Origin: an uncultured Acetatifactor sp.
GTDB lineage: Bacteria; Bacillota; Clostridia; Lachnospirales; Lachnospiraceae
Assembly: GCA_910589035.1 (NCBI GenBank)
Contig: CAJUSI010000070.1
Coordinates: 1-64,000 of the forward strand
Reading direction: 5' to 3'
DNA: 64,000 nt
Part shown: in pieces, positions 7,022-14,504 of the stretch
Layout of the letters: the number at the start of each line of letters is the position of its first letter
Position numbering within the stretch: position 1 is the stretch's first letter
The notes under the pieces: model-generated
Database searches by the model: none
Seen by the model: only the letters and a program-made list of their open reading frames with translations
Told to the model about the DNA's origin: nothing
Translations under genes and position numbers: made by a program

Positions 7022-9031
7022 ATGTACTGTACTTCTTGCGGTAAACAAATTGCAAATGATTCCGTATTTTGCGGGCATTGCGGAAAGCCGGTTCACGGGA
7101 GCGGCGAGTTTGATGGGCTGGTGGCGGCGGCCCGCATGGGCAGTCAGGATGCCGTCAGTACTTTGTATGAAAAAACATACAGCAAGGTCTATTACACCGT
7201 CAAGTCCATGATCAGGGATGAGGACGCAGTGTTTGACATCGTACAGGACGCTTACATAAAGGCGTTCGGCCATCTGGACAGCTTCCAGGGTGACGCGAAG
7301 TTTTTGCCGTGGGTGCGGCAGATTGCCGCCAACACAGCACGGGATTGGCTGAAAAAGAAGCGTCCCATGCTGTTTACGGAGCTGGGATCCGGCGATGTGC
7401 AGGATACTCCCGTGGAGGAGCTGTTTCCGGATGAGCGCAGCGAGCATCTTCCGGATCAGATCATCGACCAGAAGGAGACGAAGCGCCTGATCCGCGAGAT
7501 TATCGAGGAATTGCCGGAGGACCAGCGTGCTGCCATCGGTATGTTCTACTACCAGGAGATGTCCGTAAAAGAGATTGCCGCCGCCATGGAGGTCTCCGAG
7601 AGTGCGGTCAAGAGCCGGCTGATGTACGGGCGAAACAAGATCGAGAAGAAGGTCCTGGAACTGGAGAAGCAGGGCACGAAGCTCTACAGCCTGGCTCCGC
7701 TTCCGTTCCTGCTGCTGCTTTTCCGCAACCTGGAGACATACGCCACCGAGGTGTCGGATGGCCGGATTCTTCATGCCCTCCTTGCTTTGCAGCCAGTGGG
7801 TGCCGCCACAGCGGCGACAGGTGCAGGGCAGAGTGCGGGCACGGCCGGAGCGGCGGCAGGTGCAGGGCAGGGCGTGGGCACGGCCGGAGGCCTTGGAGCG
7901 CTGAAGATCGGACTCATCGTTCTGGCCGCAATGGCAGTCGGCAGCCTTGGCACCTTTGGTGCGATACAGATCGCATCCCGCTTTGGCGGAGACCAGGAAT
8001 CGTCTGCCGTCGAAGATGCCATTGATCGGGAGGAGCCGGATAGATGGGAAGAATCTAAGGGACAGGAGGAGCCGGTTAAATCGGAGGAGCCGGGGCTCCA
8101 GGAAGCGCCGGAGGAACCTGACCCCATCGGCGAGGCCCTGGAACAGTACCGTATTATTATCGGCCAGGCGGACAGTTATGAATATAATACAGCCATCTCT
8201 GACCTTGAGGCGGTGGGCTACCGATATGCGCTGGTGCAGATGCAGCCGGATGACCTGGTTCCGACGCTGCTGCTGGAAATGGAGAGTGATACCTTCATAA
8301 ACTATGTACGCATTTTCCAATATGATCCAGACACAAAAACGGTACGTCAGCCCGCCGAAACAGTGAGCGAAGGCACTGCAAGTGTTGGCGGTTACCGCGG
8401 AGGTCTCACCATGGCCGGGGACGGAGGGGGAATGATCAGTACAGAATGGTCCAGCGGAACAGGAGAAACCTCTATTTCGAGGATTATACTGAACGGAGAT
8501 TCCCTCAACCGGGACATTCTTTGGACCGGTTTATTCGATCAGATACCCGACTCAATTACCCATATTGGGATTGAATGGCACGAGATCGGGGATCTGTCTG
8601 CGCTGGAAGGGTGGACAGCGCCTGATTCAGGTGCGGCAGAGCCGTCCGAGAGCGGCGCGCTTCCCACCGACGGGGACCGCATCGTGCTCACCGGCACTGT
8701 GGGCACATTCGATTATGACGATATCGTCGCTCTGCAGGGGGAGCCTGACCCCAATGGCTTTGATGAGAGTTCTGTGGAGTATGCCCGAAGCCAGACTTAC
8801 CGCGTAATCGTATTGGATACGCCGCAGACTCTGTACCTCGAGTCATTCATCGGCGATGCTCCCTATAATAAGGAAGTTTTGTTGATCAGGCTCGACGGCA
8901 TTGACGGAATGGAACAGTATGAGGGCCGGCATATTACGTTCAGCATTGACCCTGACAATGCCTGGTGGCCCACCGATACGTCGCTTCCTTTCGGGCAGCC
9001 CTACATCGGAGACATCCATATCCTTGAGTAA
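7022..9031 (+). CDS. Zinc-ribbon / ECF sigma factor / transmembrane / extracytoplasmic fusion
   Basis: 669 aa. In order: a zinc ribbon (C3-x2-C6 and C17-x2-C20), sigma region 2 (about 45-115, with DIVQDAYIKAFGHLDSF and WVRQIAANTARDWL), sigma region 4 (about 160-212, LPEDQRAAIGMFYYQEMSV and a VSESAVKSRL helix-turn-helix), a Gly/Ala-rich linker with an internal repeat (about 258-292), one transmembrane helix (about 294-318), an acidic Glu/Pro linker, and a 300-residue extracytoplasmic part. That last part contains a GGYRGGLTM...EWSSGTGE domain like those of clostridial lipoproteins, and a C-terminal domain from GDRIVLTG to the end. Ordinary ECF factors are ~180 aa and soluble; here the sensor seems fused to the sigma factor. 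Membrane tethering implies conformational or proteolytic release (inference). It starts 3 nt after the 41-codon ORF. Confidence 0.88.
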   Translation: MYCTSCGKQIANDSVFCGHCGKPVHGSGEFDGLVAAARMGSQDAVSTLYEKTYSKVYYTVKSMIRDEDAVFDIVQDAYIKAFGHLDSFQGDAKFLPWVRQIAANTARDWLKKKRPMLFTELGSGDVQDTPVEELFPDERSEHLPDQIIDQKETKRLIREIIEELPEDQRAAIGMFYYQEMSVKEIAAAMEVSESAVKSRLMYGRNKIEKKVLELEKQGTKLYSLAPLPFLLLLFRNLETYATEVSDGRILHALLALQPVGAATAATGAGQSAGTAGAAAGAGQGVGTAGGLGALKIGLIVLAAMAVGSLGTFGAIQIASRFGGDQESSAVEDAIDREEPDRWEESKGQEEPVKSEEPGLQEAPEEPDPIGEALEQYRIIIGQADSYEYNTAISDLEAVGYRYALVQMQPDDLVPTLLLEMESDTFINYVRIFQYDPDTKTVRQPAETVSEGTASVGGYRGGLTMAGDGGGMISTEWSSGTGETSISRIILNGDSLNRDILWTGLFDQIPDSITHIGIEWHEIGDLSALEGWTAPDSGAAEPSESGALPTDGDRIVLTGTVGTFDYDDIVALQGEPDPNGFDESSVEYARSQTYRVIVLDTPQTLYLESFIGDAPYNKEVLLIRLDGIDGMEQYEGRHITFSIDPDNAWWPTDTSLPFGQPYIGDIHILE

Positions 9032-9203
9032 ACTCACGGGCGATGAAATTTGCCACGATATCCCGGAAATCAGCCGGTTTCCTGCAAACTGCTATATGGT
9101 AATGCGTCAGTGTTGCAAAACATTGTCTGAACATATTTGCCAGAGCGGTGCGATGGAACCCGGCTGAATCTGGGATATAACATTTTTTTAAAATTTTTAT
9201 AAT

Positions 9204-9243
9204 TATCTGCAACCACCCGGCTTTCCCAATCGTTTCATAGGTG
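9204..9243 (+). promoter_or_regulatory. Predicted ECF-type promoter P2 (secreted repeat protein)
   Basis: TATCTGCAACC (9204-9214), 16 nt, then CGTTTCATAGGTG (9231-9243). It matches P1 at all 11 bases of the first block, in spacing and in 10 of 13 bases of the second. CGTT lies 46 nt before the ATG at 9281. An AT-rich stretch (9183-9204) just upstream could act as an UP element. Confidence 0.68.
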
Positions 9244-9280
9244 CAGACAAACAAAACTACTTTTGAAAAGGAGAAAAATT

Positions 9281-10312
9281 ATGAAGACAATGAGGAAAGG
9301 TATCGTGGTAAAAATGTTAACTGGAGTAACTGCAGCCGCTCTTACTGTGGCAGGTGTTGCAGTACCAATGGCAGTCAATTCCGCTCAGAATCCGGCTGAA
9401 GTTCCTGTAATTGCTGATGAAGACGTCCTGACAGCAGAGATGTTCGCTGATGCAGAGAGAACCGGAGATGAAACTAACATTGCAGAGGAAGCAGATGCTG
9501 CAGAAGAACTCATGACAAATCCGGAATATCCTGCCGATGACGGGCAGAGATCCGATGACAAGCAGCAGACTAATAACGGCCAGAGATCCGATGATGGGCA
9601 GAAGTCCGATAACGGCCAGAAAACCGATGATGGGCAGAAGCCCGATAACGGCCAGAAATTCAATAACGGGCAGGAACCCGATAACAGACCAAAATCCAAT
9701 AACGAGCAGAAGTACAATGACGGCCAGAAATCCGATAACAGTCAGAAATCCGATGGTGCGCAGAAGTCCGATAATGGGCAAAAGTCCGACGGCGAGCAGA
9801 AATCTGACAGCGGGCAGAAATACGACAATACGGCGGCACAGTCAGCAGCTGATAAAGCGGCGGCCGAACAACGTGCGGCAGAAGAGAAAGCGGCGGCAGA
9901 GCAGGCAGCAAGGGAAGAGGCTGAGAGACTTGCGGCAGAGCAGGCGGCAAGGGAAGAGGCCGAGAGACTTGCGGCAGAGCAGGCGGCAAGGGAAGAGGCT
10001 GAGAGGCTTGCGGCAGAGCAGGTGGCAAGGGAAGAGGCTGAGAGGCTTGCGGCAGAGCAGGCGGCAAGGGAAGAGGCTGACAGGCTTGCAGCAGAACAGG
10101 CACAGGCTAATGAAGAAAACAAGCAAGGCGTCACCGTACAGGGTGAAGAAGATACACTTGAGCCGGGTGTTCCCGAAGAGCAGCCGAAGGTAGCGCACTA
10201 TCATTGCAACTGCGGTTATTCTTCTACTGATTATGAAGAATTTACGAGGCAGCATATGTTCCAGCACGTTCTCAACGGCGATAGAAACAGCTACTGCACG
10301 ACCTACGAATAA
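9281..10312 (+). CDS. Secreted repeat protein with a C-terminal Cys/His motif
   Basis: 343 aa from the ATG at 9281 (AAAAGGAG 9 nt upstream). An N-terminal signal peptide (MKTMRKGIVVKMLTGVTAAA..., cleavage near AVNSAQ) is followed by an acidic region, about 16 hydrophilic hexapeptides of the type (S/T)D(N/D)GQK (9535-9830), and five Ala/Glu/Arg-rich 13-residue repeats around AAREEAERLAAEQ (9904-10098), which should form a long helix or coiled coil. The end holds HYHCNCGYSS...FTRQHMFQH, spaced like a C2H2-type metal site, then TTYE. No LPXTG motif or membrane anchor is visible. The promoter matches that of the preceding sigma gene, so it is the likely target. Composition suggests a wall-spanning spacer; function unknown. 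Confidence 0.85.
   Translation: MKTMRKGIVVKMLTGVTAAALTVAGVAVPMAVNSAQNPAEVPVIADEDVLTAEMFADAERTGDETNIAEEADAAEELMTNPEYPADDGQRSDDKQQTNNGQRSDDGQKSDNGQKTDDGQKPDNGQKFNNGQEPDNRPKSNNEQKYNDGQKSDNSQKSDGAQKSDNGQKSDGEQKSDSGQKYDNTAAQSAADKAAAEQRAAEEKAAAEQAAREEAERLAAEQAAREEAERLAAEQAAREEAERLAAEQVAREEAERLAAEQAAREEADRLAAEQAQANEENKQGVTVQGEEDTLEPGVPEEQPKVAHYHCNCGYSSTDYEEFTRQHMFQHVLNGDRNSYCTTYE
9535..9830 (+). repeat. 18-bp tandem repeat encoding GQKSDN-like hexapeptides
   Basis: About 16 degenerate 18-bp units, codon-phased, encode D/N-G-Q-K/R-S-D hexapeptides. The multiple-of-three period preserves the frame when copy number changes. Confidence 0.9.
9904..10098 (+). repeat. 39-bp tandem repeat encoding AAREEAERLAAEQ
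   Basis: Five near-identical 39-bp units encode 13-residue helical repeats; most differences between copies are single bases (for example GCG/GTG), suggesting recent expansion. Confidence 0.9.
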
Positions 10313-10320
10313 GACATAAA

Positions 10321-10356
10321 GGAGGCAGGGACAGGGATGTTCCTGCTTCTGTTTTC
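10321..10356 (+). terminator. Intrinsic terminator after the secreted-protein gene
   Basis: GAGGCAGG (10322-10329) pairs with CCTGCTTC (10342-10349), 8 bp with one G-U, followed by TGTTTTC. It lies right after the stop codon. Confidence 0.7.
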
Positions 10357-10412
10357 ATGTCGATCCCCCGCCTTTGGGACAAAATGTCTTAAAGTACAGC
10401 CAACTTATGGAA

Positions 10413-10441
10413 TTGACGAATGTGGATTAAGGGATTATAAT
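10413..10441 (+). promoter_or_regulatory. Sigma-A promoter for feoAB
   Basis: TTGACG (10413-10418), a 17-nt spacer and a perfect TATAAT (10436-10441), 52 nt before the feoA ATG. No convincing Fur box was seen. Confidence 0.8.
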
Positions 10442-10492
10442 TCATAACATGGACAGCATGTGCATTTGCCAACAAAGGAGAAGAAACAAGCA

Positions 10493-10765
10493 ATGACACT
10501 TTACGAAGCAAAAAAGGGCGGCAGCTACTGTATAGAGAGCCTGTATGTGGAGCCATCCATCACCAGGAGGCTGCAGGCTCTGGGGTTGAATGACGGGACA
10601 ATTGTGAATATATTGAACAGGAAGAAGAGAGGCGCTTTGATCGTTCGGGTGAGAGGAACGCGTCTTGCGCTTGGAAAGCATATTTCCTCCAGCATTGAGA
10701 TCAGAGAAGTCTGCAGGGAAGGCATGGCGGAGCCGGGGGAGGAAACAGAAAATGAGCTGTCATGA
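10493..10765 (+). CDS. feoA: Ferrous iron transport protein A
   Basis: 90 aa, the normal size of this SH3-like domain protein. FeoA is a small cytosolic partner needed for Fe(II) uptake by FeoB. Family features are visible: a short N-terminal strand pair, RRLQALGLNDGTIVNILNRK (the 'L..LG...G..V.v....' pattern) and VRGTRLALGKHISSSIEI, which matches the common 'v.v.g.r.aL....a..I.V' ending. The ATG at 10493 follows AAAGGAGAAG. The last 14 nt overlap feoB, so the two are translated from one message. Confidence 0.93.
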   Translation: MTLYEAKKGGSYCIESLYVEPSITRRLQALGLNDGTIVNILNRKKRGALIVRVRGTRLALGKHISSSIEIREVCREGMAEPGEETENELS

Positions 10766-12830
10766 AAAGCAGAGAACAAACGAAAAACAGCGAAGTAAGG
10801 AAAGACAGGCAAAGAAAGAAGGGCAGGCAAAAAAGCAGAAGAAGCATCTCAATGTAGCCTGCATCGGCAATCCAAACTGCGGTAAAACCACGCTTTTCAA
10901 TGCGCTGACCGGTTCAAAGCTGAAGGTGGCAAACTGGCCGGGCGTTACGGTGGAGCGGGTCGAGGGGGAGACAGGCTATGAGGATACCGGGATCACATTG
11001 ATCGATACCCCGGGAATCTACTCGCTGACCTGTTATACCATTGAGGAAAAGGTAACCAGACAATGTGCCATGGACGACGGGATCGATGCCATTATCAATG
11101 TAGTGGACGCCTCATCTCTGGAGCGGAATCTCTATCTGACGCTACAGCTTCTGGAGCTGGGAAAGCCCATGGTTCTCGCTCTGAACATGATCGATGTGGT
11201 GAAGGAGCGGGGCATGGAGATCGACATGCACAGACTTCCGGAGATGCTTGGGGATATCCCCGTGGTGCCGGTGTCGGCGGCGAAACGCACAGGACTGGAT
11301 ATTCTGCTCCACGCCCTTATTCATCACTGCGAGGAGGGAATGGAGGAATATGTGCTGGATTACCCCAGAGAGATAGAAGAGAAAATAGCCGCGCTGGGAG
11401 TCAGGATGCAGACTCATTATCCCAGCCATTCCTCCGTGCGCTGGCATGCCATCAAGCTTCTGGAGGATGATGAAGAGGTGAAAAGGGAGCACCCCATCTC
11501 CGAGGTCAGCATTGTAGACAGAAGCTATGAAAAGGAAATCATCCAGTGTAAATACAGCTATATAGAAAAGGTAATGGGAGAGACTCTTTTTTATAAAAGT
11601 AAAAAGGCGGCCTCGACAGATAAAATAGACCGTATTCTGACCCATCCCTTCTGGGGGATTCCGGTGTTCTTGCTGATTATGTGCCTGGTCTTCTTCCTCA
11701 CCTTCACGGTGGGGGATGCCCTGAAGGGGGTGTTTGAGACGGGGCTTGATGCCTTCTCCGGCGCCGCAGCAGTGCTGCTGGAGAGGCTTGGTGCGGCAGG
11801 CTGGCTTCAATCCCTGATAGTGGAGGGCATTATTGCAGGTGTGGGAGGAATCCTCACTTTCATTCCCAATATTTTTATCCTGTTTCTGGCGCTGGCCATG
11901 CTGGAGGACAGCGGATATATGGCAAGAGTTGCCTATGTGATGGATTCTGTCATGGGAAAGGTGGGGCTTTCCGGAAAAGCGTTTCTCCCCATGATTCTTG
12001 GCTTCGGATGCACGGTTCCCGCCATTATGGCTACCAGGGCGCTGGAGACGGAGCATGACAGGCGCAAGACCATGCTGGTGACTCCTTTTATGTCCTGTTC
12101 CGCCAGACTCCCCATCTACGTTCTGCTCTCGGATATGTTTTTCCCGAAAGCGGCGGCGTTAACGGCATTTTCCATGTATGTGGTGGGAATGGTTATTGCC
12201 ATTCTGGCTGCACTGGGGGTGAACCGTCTGGAAAAGGGAAAGGAAAATGATTCCCTGTTGATCGAACTGCCGGAGTACAAAAGGCCCAACGCCAGGACGA
12301 TCCGCATCTATGTGTGGAATAAGCTGAAGGATTATCTTTCCAAGGCGGGGACCACAATATTTGTGGCATCCATCCTTATCTGGTTTGTCCTGAACTTTGG
12401 GACCGCAGGTATGGTAGAGAACCCTGCTGACAGCTTCGGCGCGGTGCTGGGAAGGATCCTTGTGCCGGTGCTGGCTCCGGCGGGACTGGGCATGTGGCAG
12501 ATCGGCGTGGCGCTGCTCTCAGGGATCTCCGCCAAGGAGGTGGTGGTTTCCAGCTTTGCCGTGCTCTTCGGTGTGGCAAATGCCAATTCCGACGCGGGGA
12601 TGGCGGCCATCGTACAGAATATTCACAGCCTGAATCCTGCCTTTGGTCCCCTGAATGCCTATTGCCTGATGCTGTTCTGCCTCCTGTATGTGCCCTGTGT
12701 GGCCACGGTAGCCACAGTGAAAAAGGAGAGCGGCTCCTGGAAATTTACCATGAAAATGATCGCGTTCCAGCTGATTCTGGCATGGGCGGTGTCCACGCTT
12801 GTATTTCAGATAGGCAGTGTGTTTGTTTAG
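10752..12830 (+). CDS. feoB: Ferrous iron transporter B
   Basis: 692 aa. The N-terminus has an extra ~30-residue Lys/Gln-rich stretch, then the GTPase (G) domain: G1 GNPNCGKTT, GVTVE, G3 DTPG and G4 NMID. The membrane part follows, with Gate motifs, a pore region (GFGCTVPAIMATRALE) and 8 or more hydrophobic segments. FeoB moves Fe(II) into the cytoplasm; the G domain regulates gating. The ATG at 10752 is chosen because GGGGGAGG stands 8-10 nt upstream; the frame extends upstream inside feoA but without a ribosome site. The lar genes follow 122 bp downstream on the same strand. Confidence 0.96.
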   Translation: MSCHEKQRTNEKQRSKERQAKKEGQAKKQKKHLNVACIGNPNCGKTTLFNALTGSKLKVANWPGVTVERVEGETGYEDTGITLIDTPGIYSLTCYTIEEKVTRQCAMDDGIDAIINVVDASSLERNLYLTLQLLELGKPMVLALNMIDVVKERGMEIDMHRLPEMLGDIPVVPVSAAKRTGLDILLHALIHHCEEGMEEYVLDYPREIEEKIAALGVRMQTHYPSHSSVRWHAIKLLEDDEEVKREHPISEVSIVDRSYEKEIIQCKYSYIEKVMGETLFYKSKKAASTDKIDRILTHPFWGIPVFLLIMCLVFFLTFTVGDALKGVFETGLDAFSGAAAVLLERLGAAGWLQSLIVEGIIAGVGGILTFIPNIFILFLALAMLEDSGYMARVAYVMDSVMGKVGLSGKAFLPMILGFGCTVPAIMATRALETEHDRRKTMLVTPFMSCSARLPIYVLLSDMFFPKAAALTAFSMYVVGMVIAILAALGVNRLEKGKENDSLLIELPEYKRPNARTIRIYVWNKLKDYLSKAGTTIFVASILIWFVLNFGTAGMVENPADSFGAVLGRILVPVLAPAGLGMWQIGVALLSGISAKEVVVSSFAVLFGVANANSDAGMAAIVQNIHSLNPAFGPLNAYCLMLFCLLYVPCVATVATVKKESGSWKFTMKMIAFQLILAWAVSTLVFQIGSVFV

Positions 12831-12952
12831 ACGGGATTTCCTTTTTGAAGGAAAAGAAAAGCCGGGTGGATGCCACGGATGGGCACTATCGCCGGGAGCA
12901 TGGGGGATTTGAATCCGTGAAGGTATGTAAAGATATGCAAAGGGGCAGAGGG

Positions 12953-13696
12953 ATGAATTTAAGGGATTTTTTTCAAGAGGAGAAAAGGGCGGCGCTGGCC
13001 TTCTCCGGGGGTGTGGACTCTGCCTATCTTCTATATGCGGCTATGCGGTACGGTGCGCAGGTCCGTGCCTACTATGTCAAGAGTGCCTTTCAGCCGGAGT
13101 TTGAGCTGGCGGATGCCAGGCGGCTGGCCGGGGAGCTGGGAGCGGACATGAGGGTGTTGGAGGCGGATGTGCTGGCGGATCCAAATGTTCAGGCGAATCC
13201 GGCGGATCGCTGTTATCACTGCAAGAGGATGATTTTTTCCAGAATTGCGGAGGCTGCAGGGGAGGACGGATTTACTGTTCTCATGGATGGAACCAATGCG
13301 TCGGATGACGCGGGGGAGCGTCCCGGAATGCGGGCGCTTCGGGAATTGTCCGTCCGGTCGCCCCTGAGGGAGTGCGGGCTGACAAAGGAGGAGATACGGC
13401 GTCTGTCCAGGGAAGCCGGGCTGTTTACCTGGGATAAGCCGGCCTATGCCTGCCTGGCTACCAGAATTCCTTCCGGTGTCGAAATCACCCGGGAGAAGCT
13501 GGAACGGACGGAGAGAGCAGAGGATTATCTCTTTTCCCTGGGATTTCGGGATTTCAGAGTAAGGTTGCTGGGGGACTGCGCAAGGATGCAGCTGCCTGCG
13601 GAAGAGTTTGCGCTGCTTGCGGAGAAAAGGCAGGAGATTCTGGACAGGCTTAAGAAAGAGTATGCAGGAGTATTGCTGGATCTGGAGGGACGGTGA
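12953..13696 (+). CDS. larE: ATP-dependent sulfur transferase for the nickel-pincer cofactor
   Basis: 247 aa. The PP-loop SGGVDS (18-23) activates the substrate with ATP. LarE converts the pyridinium dicarboxylate mononucleotide made by LarB into the bisthiocarboxylate form. Three cysteines stand out: C87 and C90 in RCYHCK and C167 in ACLATRIP. Some LarEs give up one cysteine's sulfur and die; others with three cysteines carry an [4Fe-4S] cluster and turn over. The three-Cys pattern here argues for the cluster type (inference). ATG 12953 has AGGGG 8 nt upstream. TGA overlaps the larB ATG (TGATG), so the genes are coupled. Confidence 0.93.
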   Translation: MNLRDFFQEEKRAALAFSGGVDSAYLLYAAMRYGAQVRAYYVKSAFQPEFELADARRLAGELGADMRVLEADVLADPNVQANPADRCYHCKRMIFSRIAEAAGEDGFTVLMDGTNASDDAGERPGMRALRELSVRSPLRECGLTKEEIRRLSREAGLFTWDKPAYACLATRIPSGVEITREKLERTERAEDYLFSLGFRDFRVRLLGDCARMQLPAEEFALLAEKRQEILDRLKKEYAGVLLDLEGR

Positions 13697-14463
13697 TGAA
13701 TAACGAGGTAAGGAGAGTATTGGAGGCAGTGCGTGCCGGGGAGATGTCAGTGGAGGATGCACTGCTGAAAATCAAGACGGAGCCTTTTGAGGACATCGGT
13801 TACGCCAAGGTGGATCTGCACCGGAAGCTGAGGCAGGGTGCGGCAGAGGTGATTTACGGAGCCGGGAAAACGCCGGAGCAGATCAACGGGATTATCGATA
13901 TAATGAATAGAAACGGACAGGATACCGTGCTTATTACACGCATGTCAAAGGAGGCGGCCCGGGCAGTGGGAGAGCGGTATGAACTGGAGTATCATGAGGA
14001 TGCCCGGGTGGGAATTCTGGGGCAGCGCCCGGAGCCGGACGGAATCGGCAGGATTGTGGTTGCCACCGGGGGAACCAGCGACATACCCGTGGCGGAGGAG
14101 GCGGCACTGACGGCGGAGGTTCTCGGCAACGAGGTGCTGCGCCTTTACGATGTGGGGGTGGCAGGGCTGCACAGGACGCTGGCTCATCTGGAGGAGATTA
14201 TGGGGGCCAGCGTGATCATCGCCATCGCCGGTATGGAGGGCGCTCTCGCCAGCGTGATCGGCGGCCTTGCCGACTGCCCGGTGGTGGCGGTTCCCACCAG
14301 CATAGGGTACGGCGCGTCTTTTCACGGACTGTCAGCGCTTTTGTCCATGCTGAATTCCTGTGCCAGCGGCGTGTCCGTAGTCAATATTGACAATGGATTC
14401 GGGGCAGGGTACTTTGCCAGCATGATCAATCATATGGATGTGAAAAACAGGGGCGAAAAATAG
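13696..14463 (+). CDS. larB: Nickel-pincer cofactor biosynthesis carboxylase/hydrolase
   Basis: 255 aa. LarB carboxylates nicotinic acid adenine dinucleotide and cleaves its phosphoanhydride, the first step to the Ni-pincer nucleotide. The C-terminal half resembles PurE/AIRC: VVATGGTSDIPVAEEAA, LRLYDVGVAGLHR, AGMEGALASVIGGL and PTSIGYGASFHGLSALL. The N-terminal half (RRVLEAVRAGEMSVEDALLKI) is the family's own domain. The start ATG shares its A with the larE stop codon, and larC follows 41 bp downstream. Confidence 0.95.
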   Translation: MNNEVRRVLEAVRAGEMSVEDALLKIKTEPFEDIGYAKVDLHRKLRQGAAEVIYGAGKTPEQINGIIDIMNRNGQDTVLITRMSKEAARAVGERYELEYHEDARVGILGQRPEPDGIGRIVVATGGTSDIPVAEEAALTAEVLGNEVLRLYDVGVAGLHRTLAHLEEIMGASVIIAIAGMEGALASVIGGLADCPVVAVPTSIGYGASFHGLSALLSMLNSCASGVSVVNIDNGFGAGYFASMINHMDVKNRGEK

Positions 14464-14504
14464 ATGGATCATAAAAATATGGATATGAAAAGGGAGTAGA
14501 AGCC

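Noticed and set aside
10357..10492. Fur box upstream of feoA
   Set aside because: The AT-rich GATTATAATTCATAAC word overlaps the -10 but does not match a 7-1-7 Fur site well enough to report.
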